From a bacterium (GTDB taxonomy: Bacteria; Sysuimicrobiota; Sysuimicrobiia; Sysuimicrobiales; Segetimicrobiaceae): DNA of 20,467 nt. The first letter of the stretch is position 1. The number at the start of each line of letters is the position of its first letter. The stretch spans positions 1-20,467 of the forward strand of contig DATGHU010000030.1 of assembly GCA_035307765.1 (NCBI GenBank), in the 5' to 3' direction. The position numbers were made by a program, and so were the translations under genes. The notes under the pieces are model-generated. The model ran no database searches. It was not told the origin of the DNA and saw nothing but the letters and a program-made list of their open reading frames with translations. Shown one piece after another: positions 6,708-15,131 of the stretch.

Positions 6708-9044
6708 TTGATTATCGGGGCATCGGTCAAGCGAAAGGAAGACCCCCGGTTCCTCACCGGACGAGCCCGTTACGTCGGGGACATCGCCCTCGCTGGGATG
6801 CTACACGCCATGCTGGTGCGGAGCCCGCACGCCCACGCACGACTCACGTCAATCGATCCCGCCGCGGCGCGGGCACGGCCCGGGGTGGCGCTGGTGGCCA
6901 CGGCCGCGGACCTCGGACCGGTCCCCCCAATCCCGATCCGTCTGGGGCCGCGGCCCGGCCTCGAGGGATTCCTTCAACCCCCCCTCGCCGGCGATCGCGT
7001 CCGGTACGTCGGCGAGCCCGTCGCCCTGGTCGTGACCGCCGATCGGTATTCGGCCGAGGAAGCGGCCGAGATGGTCGCGGTTCGCTACGATCCGCTCCCG
7101 GTGATGGGCGATGTCGGGCGGGCCCTCAGCGGGGCTGCCGCCGTCCTGCATGCGGGGGCCGCGGACAACCTCGCCGACCTCTTGACCATGGAGCGCGGAG
7201 ACCCCGAACGCGCCCTGGCGGGGGCGGAGATCCGCCTCCGGCACCGCTTCCACGTGCAGCGGCACACGGGGATGCCGATGGAAACCCGGGGTCTGGTGGC
7301 CGCCTACGAACCCGGAACCGGGCTGCTCACGGTGTGGGGACCGACGAAGGTCCCGCAGTTCAACCGCCAGGTCCTCAGCGACCTGCTGGGCGTGCCGGCG
7401 CACCGGATTCGCTGCGTGGAGCCGGACGTGGGCGGCGGCTTCGGCGTCCGCGGGGAGTTCTACCCGGAGGACTTCCTCATCCCCTGGGCGGCGATGCGGC
7501 TCGGACGTCCGGTGAAGTGGATCGAGGACCGAAGGGAGCATTTGCTGGCCGCGAACCATTCCCGGCAGCAGGTCCACGACATCGAGGTGGGCGCAACTCG
7601 GGACGGGCGCCTGATCGCCCTGGTCGATCGCGTGCGCGTGGACATGGGTGCCTACCTGCGCACCCACGGCGTCACGGTCCCGGAGCTGACCGGCGCCATG
7701 CTCCCGGGCCCCTATCGAATTCCCCACTACCGCTGTGAGGTCGCCTGCGTCCTCACCAACAAAACGCCCACGGGGACGTATCGCGCACCCGGCCGGTACG
7801 AGGGGACCTTCGTGCGCGAGCGGATGATGGACCTGCTCGCCGAAGCCGCCGGGATCGACTCGGTGGAGGTCCGCCGGCGCAACTTCATCGGGCCGGCGGA
7901 GATGCCGTACGACGTCGGCACGGCGACCCTCGACACGCGCACGATCTTCGACACCGGCGAGTACGCTTCGGCCCTTGATGCGGCGCTGGACGCGGCGGAC
8001 TATCCCCGCTGGCGTGCTTCCCAGGCGGAGGCCCGCGCTCGGGGCCGCTACCTCGGCATCGGGGTGGCCTGCATCGTAGAGAAATCAGGCGTCGGGCCGT
8101 GGGAAACCGCGCGCGCGGAGATCGACGGGTCGGGGCACGTGGTCGTGTACTCCGGGATCGCCTCCCTCGGGCAGGGGGTGGAGACCGCGTTCGCGCAAAT
8201 CTGCGCCGAAGAGCTGCACGTCGCGGTGGACGAGGTCGAGGTCGTCCACGGGGACACCGCCCTCATTCCGTACGGCCTCGGGGCGTTTGCCAGTCGGGGC
8301 GCCGCCGTCGGCGGCAGCGCCGTCCTCCTGGCCAGCCGCGCGCTCCGCGAGAAGGTGCTGGCCTGCGCGGCCCGCCGCCTCGAGGCCGCGCGCACGGACC
8401 TCGTCCTCGAGCACGGCCGTGTGACCGTGCGCGGCGCGCCGGGGCGGGGGCTCACGTTCAAAGAACTCGCCGCCGCCGCCGCCCCCGCCCAGACCTTACC
8501 GCTCGGCATCGAGCCGGGGTTGTCGGCCACGGAGTTCTTCCAGGTGTCGCGCATGACGTACCCCTACGGGACCCACGTGGCGATCGTCGAGGTCGACCCC
8601 GACACCGGCCAGCTCGCCATCCTGAGGTACGCCGTCGCCTACGACGTGGGCCGCGCGATCAACCCGATGCTCGTAGACGGTCAGCTCGTCGGCGGGCTCG
8701 CCCAGGGGATCGGCGGCGCGCTCCTCGAGGAGCTCGTGTACGACAGCGATGGGCAGATGCTCTCCGCCACGCTCATGGATTATCTGCTGCCGACGTCGGT
8801 GGAGATGCCGCAGGTGGTGTCCGTCAAAATTCTGGAGGAGACCCCGACTCCGCTCAACCCCCTGGGGGTGAAAGGCGTCGGCGAAGGGGGCGCCGCCGGG
8901 GCGGGGGCGGCGATCGCGAACGCGGTGGCGGACGCACTGCGGCCGCTCGGAGCGGAGGTGAGGGCGCTCCCCCTCTCGCCCGACCGCATCGTGGCCCTGG
9001 TCAGGGAGGCCCGCCCGGGGGGATCGGGCGCGCGCCGGGCATGA
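6708..9044 (+). CDS. Molybdenum-hydroxylase large subunit (xanthine dehydrogenase family), copy 1
   Basis: A 778-residue molybdopterin-binding subunit of the CoxL/XdhB/aldehyde oxidase family. The N-terminal SVKRKEDPRFLTGRARYVGDI (about 6-26) and VRSPHAHA are family hallmarks. Others are the PDVGGGFGVRGEFYPED segment, TYRAPGRYEG in place of the AYRCSFR loop of form I CO dehydrogenase, and the C-terminal GVGEGGAAGAGAAI holding the catalytic Glu at about residue 726. It probably hydroxylates a heterocycle, aromatic or aldehyde carbon using water. The start is TTG at 6708: an in-frame TAG lies just upstream at 6699 and AGGGA sits a few bases before it. The stop overlaps the next gene by ATGA. 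No iron-sulfur or FAD subunit is encoded nearby, so electrons must leave through proteins encoded elsewhere or through an unusual partner. Confidence 0.9.
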   Translation: MIIGASVKRKEDPRFLTGRARYVGDIALAGMLHAMLVRSPHAHARLTSIDPAAARARPGVALVATAADLGPVPPIPIRLGPRPGLEGFLQPPLAGDRVRYVGEPVALVVTADRYSAEEAAEMVAVRYDPLPVMGDVGRALSGAAAVLHAGAADNLADLLTMERGDPERALAGAEIRLRHRFHVQRHTGMPMETRGLVAAYEPGTGLLTVWGPTKVPQFNRQVLSDLLGVPAHRIRCVEPDVGGGFGVRGEFYPEDFLIPWAAMRLGRPVKWIEDRREHLLAANHSRQQVHDIEVGATRDGRLIALVDRVRVDMGAYLRTHGVTVPELTGAMLPGPYRIPHYRCEVACVLTNKTPTGTYRAPGRYEGTFVRERMMDLLAEAAGIDSVEVRRRNFIGPAEMPYDVGTATLDTRTIFDTGEYASALDAALDAADYPRWRASQAEARARGRYLGIGVACIVEKSGVGPWETARAEIDGSGHVVVYSGIASLGQGVETAFAQICAEELHVAVDEVEVVHGDTALIPYGLGAFASRGAAVGGSAVLLASRALREKVLACAARRLEAARTDLVLEHGRVTVRGAPGRGLTFKELAAAAAPAQTLPLGIEPGLSATEFFQVSRMTYPYGTHVAIVEVDPDTGQLAILRYAVAYDVGRAINPMLVDGQLVGGLAQGIGGALLEELVYDSDGQMLSATLMDYLLPTSVEMPQVVSVKILEETPTPLNPLGVKGVGEGGAAGAGAAIANAVADALRPLGAEVRALPLSPDRIVALVREARPGGSGARRA

Positions 9045-11401
9045 CCGGCGGACCGGTCGGACAACCGCTCCGGCGGAAGGAAGACCCGCGCCTCCTTCGG
9101 GGGCGCGGGCGATACGTCGACGATTTAGCGCTGCCGGGAATGGTGCAGCTGGCGTTCGTCCGGTCGCCGCACGCACACGCGGCGGTCACCGGGGTCGATG
9201 TGTCCGCCGCGCGTCGGGTGCCCGGGGTGACGGCCGTCTTCCGGGACGACGATCTGCCGGTGCGGCCGATCGTCGCCGAGTTTCATGGGCCGGGCTACGC
9301 CGGTGGCCGCTGGCCCGCCCTCGCCGGCAGCCGCGTGCGGTTCGTAGGCGAGGCGGTCGCGGCCGTGGCCGCGGTCGATCGCTATGTGGCCGAGGACGCC
9401 GTCGATCGGATCGCGGTGGCGTATGCGCCGCTTCCACCGCTCACCTCTGCTGAAGAGGCGCTTCGGCCGGAGGCGCCGCGGCTTCACGACGACGTTCCGG
9501 GCAATGTGTACTTTCGGGCGGCGTATGTGCACGGCGCCGTGGACGAGGCGTTCGCGGGCGCCCCCGTGCTCGTGCGCGGCACGTTTCGCCATCAGCGAAT
9601 CGCCGGAGGGCCGCTCGAGGGACGCGGGATCGTCGCGGCATGGGATGCCCGGGAGCGGCTCACCGTGTGGGCGTGCACACAAGTCCCCCACATCCTTAGG
9701 AGGGGATTAGCCCGGTTCCTCGACCTCCGGGAGTCCCAGATCCGGGTCGTCGCCCCCGAGGTCGGCGGGGGGTTTGGCCCGAAGATGCACCTCTACCCGG
9801 AGGACCTCGTCGTGTGTGCCGCCGCCCACCGCCTCGGCTGCCCCGTCAAATGGGTCGAGGATCGACGCGAGAACCTCTTGACGATGACCCAGGCCCGCGA
9901 ACAGGTCATCGAGGCCGCCGCGGTCGCGGATCGCGGCGGTCGCATCCTCGCGGTCAGGGCGGAGATCGTGGGCGATGCGGGGGCATACTCCGTCTTCCCG
10001 CTCACCGCGGCTCTGGAACCGATGGGCACGGCGCAGATCATCCCGGGGCCGTACCGCGTGCCGGCGTACGCGTACACGGCGATGGCGGTCGGATCGAACA
10101 AGCCTCCGGTCGGCGCCTACCGCGGGGTGGGGATGGGGATCGGCGTCTTCGTCATGGAACGCCTGATAGACAAGGTGGCGGCGGCCATCGGAGCCGATCC
10201 GATCGAGGTGCGCCGGATCAACTTCATCCGCGCCGACGAATTTCCGCACACCTCCCCCACCGGGCTCGTCTACGACAGCGGCCGGTACGAGGACACCCTC
10301 GACGCCGCGCTGGCCGCGTTCCGGTACACCGATGCCCGGGAGGAGCAGGCCCGAGGGCGATCGGAGGGCCGACTGATCGGGATCGGGGTCAGCGCGTTCA
10401 CCGAGTACACCGGCATGGGCTCGACGACGTTCGCCCGCCGCGGGATGACCGATGTGCGCGGGGACGACAGCGCCAGGATCGTGGTGGACGATGCCGGACA
10501 CGTCCGGGCCCACCCATCGTGTCCGTCGCAGGGACAGGGCCACGAAACGGTCTTCGCGCAGCTGGTCGCCGCCGAATTGGGAGTCGACCCCGCCCAGGTG
10601 ACCGTGGTCCCGGTGGATACCGATCTGACCCCCGAGGGCAGCGGCACGTTCGGCAGCCGCGCGGTCATCGCCGGCGGCGGAGCGCTCCGGCGCGCGGCGG
10701 AGGAGGTCAACGCGAAGGCCGTCGCCATCGCGGCGCGCCTGCTCGAGGCCGCCCCGCGTGACGTGATCGCCGACCGCGGCCGTTTCGCGGTCCGCGGCGT
10801 CCGCGGACGGTCGGTGGCGTGGGCGGAGGTCGCCCGCGCCGCCCACGCTCCCGCAGCTGCGGGGCTGCTCCCGAGCGTTGAGATGGGCTTGGAAGCGACC
10901 GCATCCTACGATCCACCCCCCGCAGCCTTCAGCAACGGGGCGCACCTGGCGTTGGTCGAGGTGGACCGTCACACCGGTCGGGTCGCAGTTCTCCGGTACG
11001 TCATCGCCGAGGACTGCGGCCCCTTGGTGAACCCCCTCCTCGTCGAGGGGCAGATCCACGGGGGGCTGGCCCAGGGACTCGGCGAGGCGTTCCTGGAGGA
11101 GGTGCGTTACGACGATGCCGGCCAGCCACTCACCGCGACGTTCATGGACTACTTGCTCCCCGCCGCGGTGGAGACGCCGTCCGTAAAGATGGTTCACTTG
11201 GAAACGCCGTCACCGTTCACCGCGGGCGGCTTCAAGGGCATGGGAGAGTCCGCGACGATTGGGGCACCGGCCTGCATCGCGAACGCGGTCAGCGACGCGC
11301 TGGGGCGGTCGGTCGATGCGCTCCCCATCACCCCCCCGCGTGTCCTCGGATGGCTCTGCCCCGCACCGTCAGAGCCTGGTCGACCTCCGACCACCCCGTG
11401 A
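9041..11401 (+). CDS. Molybdenum-hydroxylase large subunit (xanthine dehydrogenase family), copy 2
   Basis: A 786-residue paralogue of the preceding protein, colinear from end to end: QPLRRKEDPRLLRGRGRYVDD at the N-terminus, VRSPHAHA, PEVGGGFGPKMHLYPEDL, AYRGVGMGIGVFVMERL, SQGQGHETVFAQ, and FKGMGESATIGAP with the catalytic Glu at about residue 736. All main molybdopterin-cofactor segments appear present. The ATG at 9041 overlaps the stop of copy 1, so both are made from one transcript, probably in similar amounts. The frame is open upstream inside copy 1, but that part is a shadow of the first gene. The pair could form a heteromer or act on successive intermediates. CO dehydrogenase is unlikely because the CSFR loop is absent. 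The gene ends at 11401 with no clear terminator hairpin after it. Confidence 0.9.
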   Translation: MTGGPVGQPLRRKEDPRLLRGRGRYVDDLALPGMVQLAFVRSPHAHAAVTGVDVSAARRVPGVTAVFRDDDLPVRPIVAEFHGPGYAGGRWPALAGSRVRFVGEAVAAVAAVDRYVAEDAVDRIAVAYAPLPPLTSAEEALRPEAPRLHDDVPGNVYFRAAYVHGAVDEAFAGAPVLVRGTFRHQRIAGGPLEGRGIVAAWDARERLTVWACTQVPHILRRGLARFLDLRESQIRVVAPEVGGGFGPKMHLYPEDLVVCAAAHRLGCPVKWVEDRRENLLTMTQAREQVIEAAAVADRGGRILAVRAEIVGDAGAYSVFPLTAALEPMGTAQIIPGPYRVPAYAYTAMAVGSNKPPVGAYRGVGMGIGVFVMERLIDKVAAAIGADPIEVRRINFIRADEFPHTSPTGLVYDSGRYEDTLDAALAAFRYTDAREEQARGRSEGRLIGIGVSAFTEYTGMGSTTFARRGMTDVRGDDSARIVVDDAGHVRAHPSCPSQGQGHETVFAQLVAAELGVDPAQVTVVPVDTDLTPEGSGTFGSRAVIAGGGALRRAAEEVNAKAVAIAARLLEAAPRDVIADRGRFAVRGVRGRSVAWAEVARAAHAPAAAGLLPSVEMGLEATASYDPPPAAFSNGAHLALVEVDRHTGRVAVLRYVIAEDCGPLVNPLLVEGQIHGGLAQGLGEAFLEEVRYDDAGQPLTATFMDYLLPAAVETPSVKMVHLETPSPFTAGGFKGMGESATIGAPACIANAVSDALGRSVDALPITPPRVLGWLCPAPSEPGRPPTTP

Positions 11402-11661
11402 ATTTCGCGCCGGACACATCGGGGAGTGAGGCAGGCGTCGGTCTGCGCGGAGATGTTTGACCCCAGGATCCCGCACCAGGGTCGAGGGGGTATGTGGAGC
11501 AGCCGGAAGAGGACGAACTGCTCGGAACCGCTTGAGCAATGGGCCTTCCCGTGTCACGCACCAACAACCGGCAGGAGAACCGTGCCCGCAAGCTGCCCTC
11601 ATTCTGCACGCGGTCAAGGCTGCCCGCATTTTTCAAAACCGCTACGAACGTTCACAGGCAC
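11402..11661. other. Noncoding or degenerate stretch after the molybdenum-hydroxylase operon
   Basis: No frame here shows a convincing protein family, ribosome-binding site or codon bias like the neighbouring operons. Base composition drops in GC towards 11600-11720. It adjoins a truncated PIN-domain remnant and may be part of a decayed accessory patch. Confidence 0.4.
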
Positions 11662-11892
11662 TTAGTCTCGTGGACGCCGACCGCGGAACATGGGATGTCT
11701 AAGGTGTGCATCGATACGTGCCATCATTTGCTCTGGCGTCAAGACTGTAATCCCCGTGACCAGTGGGTAATCGTCGACATTCCGGGTGACGATGGGTGCA
11801 CCGCTCGCACGCGCAGTCCCAATGACATGAGCATCCTCCGGATCAGGCAGCGGCACCGTTACGGGGCGCGGCATTCTCCAAGCCCGTCGCAT
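11662..11892 (-). pseudogene. C-terminal remnant of a PIN-domain (VapC-like) toxin
   Basis: The frame encodes 76 residues. PLPDPEDAHVIGTARASGAP followed by IVTRNVDDYPLVTGITVLTPEQM matches the last third of PIN-domain ribonucleases: an acidic DPEDAHV helix, the IVTRN-D-Y strand and the GI-VLTPEQ end. The N-terminal strand with the first catalytic Asp is missing, and an in-frame TAG lies one codon before the first ATG, so the toxin is truncated. No matching antitoxin was found on either side. It is probably a relic of a toxin-antitoxin pair. The family call rests on these C-terminal motifs only; a short intact protein of unknown role is possible. Confidence 0.6.
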
Positions 11893-11991
11893 ATACTATC
11901 GTGCAGTCCTGTGCAACCGGGGACATGGTGGGCGCGCAAGGACCTCCAACCTCGGACCGCGTTACACCGGCCGGGGCGGTTGGAAGAGGCC

Positions 11992-12150
11992 TTAGTGGCC
12001 GGCGAGCCACGCCGGCGGGAGGAGCATGCCGGTCAACAACGCGAGCAGGAAGAGCATCATGAGGGTGAACATCCTGAAGAGCCTGTGTTCCATTGGTCCA
12101 GCACCGCCGTCGTCCCGCCTCGGGTGCGAAACGGCACTGCGTCGTCGCAT
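11992..12150 (-). CDS. Small single-helix membrane protein (hypothetical)
   Basis: The frame ends with a strongly hydrophobic segment, MFTLMMLFLLALLTGMLL, then PPAWLAGH and TAA. This is a clear single transmembrane helix. Three starts are possible: ATG at 12150 (52 residues, preceded by AAGGG about 6 bases upstream), ATG at 12093 (33 residues) and ATG at 12072 (26 residues). The first has the best ribosome-binding site and is used here. The family is not recognised. The neighbouring DNA holds a toxin relic, so it could be a toxin-like or regulatory microprotein, but nothing in the sequence shows its role. Confidence 0.4.
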   Translation of the reverse strand: MRRRSAVSHPRRDDGGAGPMEHRLFRMFTLMMLFLLALLTGMLLPPAWLAGH

Positions 12151-12410
12151 CTGCCGCCCTTCCCCACCCTCATGATGGCGCCGCCACTCCTCGGTTGCCA
12201 TCGACCACATGGAGGATTGGCGGTCCTCAAGTGATGGCCCGAACACCTGCCCGGGCGCAGCATCACCGTGCACGCCCGCACGCTTGCGTTCATCCGAACG
12301 GGGCGCAAAACCCACATAACGGACGAAGTGGGGACGAGGGCCCGCACCAAACTCGGACAACGGCTCTAATAGACGGATCCCAGAACCGTGGGTGCCGGGT
12401 AGGAGTCGGC

Positions 12411-12641
12411 ATGAAGATCACACACACCGGGGGGCACATGAAATACTACTCGTACTCGCCGAATCCGTCACCGGCGCTGCGGAGATCACTCAAACCGCGC
12501 ACCGACATCGTTCCGCGGGAGACGGTCCCCAAGACCATCAACGCGCTCGACGTGCTCCTCTCGATCTGGATCGCCGAAGCGGTGCTCGAAACCGAGAGCC
12601 GCAGGAAGCGGCGCCCCAAGGCGCCCGCTAAGCCCAGCTGA
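12411..12641 (+). CDS. Hypothetical small protein
   Basis: A 76-residue frame starting at ATG 12411, which has AGGAG five bases before it; a second ATG at 12438 lies close to a G-rich run. The N-terminal part is rich in Tyr, Ser and Pro, the middle (TINALDVLLSIWIAEAVLE, about 42-60) looks like an amphipathic helix, and the tail is basic (SRRKRRPKAPAKP). No known family is recognised. The good ribosome-binding site and the contrast between helix and basic tail support it as a real gene. It stands alone between unrelated small genes. Confidence 0.5.
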   Translation: MKITHTGGHMKYYSYSPNPSPALRRSLKPRTDIVPRETVPKTINALDVLLSIWIAEAVLETESRRKRRPKAPAKPS

Positions 12642-12802
12642 TCCCCTCGCGACCGCGCTCCGTGAGCAGGAGATCGATACCGTCTCTCGGTGCTCGGATA
12701 GGGTAAACCTCAACGGCGGCGATATCGGACCACCCGGAGGTCCCCCCAAAGGCATCGCTCCGGCCGGGCGCTCCCCCCGCGTGGGCGCCTGCCCTCTCGC
12801 GG

Positions 12803-13060
12803 CTACGATTCCCCTGGGGACGTCGAGGACTGCACTGCGAGGGAGCCGCGCGTCGCGGACGGGATGCCCTCGCAGGCGTTCCGAATAAAATCAATCGACG
12901 AGCCTAGGGTCTTCATCACCCGGTCCATCGCCTCGAGCCCCGGCTCGAACTGGACCATCCAAACGCGGCGCTCGATGGCCCTTCCGAAAAAGTACCCCCA
13001 GCTCGCCCCGACGACCGCCCCCCCAAACGCCAGTGCCTCCCGAACCCAAACCTCCCCCAT
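12803..13060 (-). CDS. Hypothetical small membrane-anchored protein
   Basis: An 85-residue frame. Residues about 8-27 (EALAFGGAVVGASWGYFFGR) form a likely membrane helix of Gly/Ala-rich type, followed by a basic ERRVW junction and a soluble tail with FEPGLEAMDRVMKTLGSSID. The ATG at 13060 has GGGAGG about 9 bases upstream. No family is recognised. The gene is divergent from the aquaporin-family gene, separated by more than 300 bases, so no functional link is shown. Confidence 0.45.
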   Translation of the reverse strand: MGEVWVREALAFGGAVVGASWGYFFGRAIERRVWMVQFEPGLEAMDRVMKTLGSSIDFIRNACEGIPSATRGSLAVQSSTSPGES

Positions 13061-13383
13061 AGCCCATCCCTCCCCCCTTTATTCCTTCGGACAGGGAGAG
13101 GCCGATCCCCTGCACGCGACCACCCCGGAGGCGAAGGGCCTCGGCGCGGCGCTGGGGGAACGTCCGCAGGGTGAACCGGAACGATCGCACGCGGGAGCCC
13201 CGCGGCAGCGGGGATGCCGACGTACCGTCTCGCGCCAGATCCAGGGCGTGTCACGTGCCCGCCGCCTGCGGCCGGACCGTCCCCCAGTCCGCGGCGGGAC
13301 AAGGAAGAGAACCCGGGCCGCCGGAGAACCATTAGAGCAGTCGGTGGGAGAACCCACAGACCACCTTCAATAAGGGGGGGTAC
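13061..13383. other. Intergenic region upstream of the aquaporin-family gene
   Basis: No coding frame here is convincing. It should hold the promoter of the aquaporin-family gene and that of the divergent small membrane protein, but no clear -10/-35 pair can be placed. A G-rich ribosome-binding stretch (13372-13380) lies just before the ATG at 13384, and a small 5-bp hairpin occurs at 13344-13357. Confidence 0.4.
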
Positions 13384-14010
13384 ATGAGGAAGTACATCAC
13401 CGAATTCATCGGAACGTTCTTTCTGGTGCTGACGATCGGCGCCACCGCGGTGGCGAGCGCCCCCGGGGTGATCGCGCCCCTGGCGGTTGGCTCCGCGCTG
13501 ATGATCATGATTTTCGCCGGCGGGCATATCTCCGGGGCCCACTACAACCCCGCGGTCACACTGGGCGCGTGGATCCGCGGACGGTGCCCGGCGAAAGACG
13601 TGGTCCCGTACATGATCTCGCAGGCGATCGGCGCGATCATTGCCGCCGCCGCGGTCGGAATCCTCAAAGCCGGCGCCGATGTCAAACCCATGACCCTCGC
13701 GATGGGTCCCGCCCTCACCGCGGAGTTTCTCTTCACCTTCGCCCTGGTGTACGTGATGCTCAACGTCGTCACCGCCAAAGGCACCGCCGGCAACTCCTTC
13801 TACGGCCTCGCCATCGGCATGACGGTCATGGCTGGGGCGTTCGCCGTCGGCAACATCTCCGGCGGCGTGTTCAATCCGGCGGTGGCGGTGGGGATTTCGG
13901 TCATGGGACTCTCGGCGTGGTCAAACCTCTGGATCTATCTGCTCGCCAACTTCCTCGGCGCCATTGTCGCGAGCGGGACCTTCAAATCCTTGAATCCGGA
14001 CGATCGGTAA
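13384..14010 (+). CDS. Aquaporin (MIP) family channel with altered selectivity filter
   Basis: A 208-residue MIP-fold membrane protein with six hydrophobic helices. GGHISGAHYNPAVTLG carries the first NPA box (55-57) and NISGGVFNPAVAVG the second (164-166). The residue after the second NPA is Val167, where water- and glycerol-selective bacterial channels have Arg. Aligned to E. coli AqpZ by eye, the other constriction positions would be small or hydrophobic (about Val35, Ala152 and Gly161), giving a wide, less polar pore. Plant TIP1-type aquaporins share Val at the Arg position and pass ammonia, urea or peroxide as well as water, so such solutes are possible. The start is ATG 13384, preceded by AAGGGGGGG. 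It has no obvious operon partner. Confidence 0.92.
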   Translation: MRKYITEFIGTFFLVLTIGATAVASAPGVIAPLAVGSALMIMIFAGGHISGAHYNPAVTLGAWIRGRCPAKDVVPYMISQAIGAIIAAAAVGILKAGADVKPMTLAMGPALTAEFLFTFALVYVMLNVVTAKGTAGNSFYGLAIGMTVMAGAFAVGNISGGVFNPAVAVGISVMGLSAWSNLWIYLLANFLGAIVASGTFKSLNPDDR

Positions 14011-14099
14011 CCAACCGGCATGACCCGCGGAGCCGGCTCCCCAAAGTCCTACTCCGGCCCCCCGCGTGACGACCCGGCCACGACCTCACTCCCCCGGCG

Positions 14100-14258
14100 T
14101 TATCCCGCCTGCTTGAGGATCGCCGCCTGGGCCGCGCGCGTGCGCCGCTCTTTTGAGTGCTTTCGGCGTCGTAACTTTCCCGACTGCTTGAGCCGCTTGA
14201 CCCTTCGCACCCGTTTCACGGTATCCGCGCCCCCCCGCCAGGATCTCTCCAGCGACAT
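14100..14258 (-). CDS. Very basic small protein (hypothetical)
   Basis: A 52-codon frame with ATG at 14258 and TAA at 14100-14102. The last 39 residues, which could also start at GTG 14219, hold about 18 Lys or Arg and almost no acidic residues (VKRVRRVKRLKQSGKLRRRK and onward). They end in a possible Ala-rich helix, RAAQAAILKQAG. GGTGG precedes the ATG. The composition resembles small nucleic-acid-binding or ribosome-associated proteins, but no family is recognised. A longer frame in another phase (14086-14289) overlaps it, and only one of the two can be real. This one is preferred because of its biased composition. Confidence 0.35.
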   Translation of the reverse strand: MSLERSWRGGADTVKRVRRVKRLKQSGKLRRRKHSKERRTRAAQAAILKQAG

Positions 14259-14381
14259 TCTCCCACCAATGCCTCACCCCGTCCACCACCCTGTGGTCCC
14301 GCCGGGATTCCCCCGATCAGCGTCGCGAGATCCGGCGGAGACCACCGATCGGATCGCCCGACGATCAGCGCCGCCGCCCCT

Positions 14382-15131
14382 TCACCCTCGACCGATGAAC
14401 GGCATCTTGGTCGCCATCACGGTCAGGAACTGCACGTTTGTGTCCAACGGCAGGCTCGCCATGTAGACCACCGCGCGCGCCACGTCAGCCGGGTCCATTC
14501 TCGGCTCGACGCGGATTGACCCGTCGGCCTGTGCCACGCCTGCCTCCATTCGTGCCGTCATGTCCGTGGCGGCGTTGCCGATGTCAATCTGACCACAGGC
14601 GATGTCGTACTTCCGGCCGTCGAGCGCCGCCGCCTTGGTGAGGCCGGTGATCGCGTGCTTGGTGGCCGTATAGGGCGCGGAATTCGGCCGCGGGCTGTGC
14701 GCGGAAATCGAGCCGTTGTTGATGATGCGGCCGCCGCGCGGCAGTTGACTCTTCATGAGCCGGAACGCTTCCTGAGTGCAGAGAAAGGCCCCGGAGAGGT
14801 TGGTGTCGACGACGGCCTTCCATTGCTCGTAGGCGAGATCCTCAAGCAGGACAGGGGGCGCGCCGATCCCCGCGTTATTGAACAGCAGATCAAGCCTGCC
14901 GAAGGTCTCTTTCGTCCTCGCAAACAGGCTCCTGACAGACGCGGGATCGCCGACGTCGGTGGGCACAACCAGCGTCCGCGATGCCGGCACGCCTCGAGCC
15001 GTGGCGTCCAACGGTTCCTTTCGGCGTCCGGCGAGGACGACCGAATAGCCCTCCTGCAGCAGGGCCAGTGTCACGGCCCTTCCGACACCCGTTCCCGCGC
15101 CGGTCACGACGGCAACTTTGCCTGATCCCAT
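14382..15131 (-). CDS. Short-chain dehydrogenase/reductase, canonical active site
   Basis: A 249-residue classical SDR. It has the dinucleotide-binding TGAGTGVG (10-17), NNAG (85-88) and a full catalytic set: Ser141, Tyr154 and Lys158 in APYTATKHA at the S-x12-Y-x3-K spacing. AGRR at 34-37 after the second strand is basic, which favours NADP over NAD. The start ATG at 15131 has GGAG about 9 bases upstream. It would oxidise or reduce a hydroxyl or keto group of an unknown substrate in the cytoplasm. It is transcribed in the same direction as the cupin gene but 309 bases away, so it is probably not coupled to it. It is a useful contrast to the triad-less SDR at 5726-6523. Confidence 0.93.
   Translation of the reverse strand: MGSGKVAVVTGAGTGVGRAVTLALLQEGYSVVLAGRRKEPLDATARGVPASRTLVVPTDVGDPASVRSLFARTKETFGRLDLLFNNAGIGAPPVLLEDLAYEQWKAVVDTNLSGAFLCTQEAFRLMKSQLPRGGRIINNGSISAHSPRPNSAPYTATKHAITGLTKAAALDGRKYDIACGQIDIGNAATDMTARMEAGVAQADGSIRVEPRMDPADVARAVVYMASLPLDTNVQFLTVMATKMPFIGRG

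Noticed and set aside
8099-9040. N-terminal extension of the second molybdenum-hydroxylase subunit
   Set aside because: The frame is open inside the first subunit gene but reads low-complexity Arg-rich sequence. Homology to the family begins right at the ATG at 9041, which overlaps the previous stop.
6708-11401. Carbon monoxide dehydrogenase (CoxL) assignment for the large subunits
   Set aside because: The AYRCSFR active-site loop of form I CO dehydrogenase is absent (TYRAPGR and AYRGVGM instead), and no coxS or coxM is adjacent.
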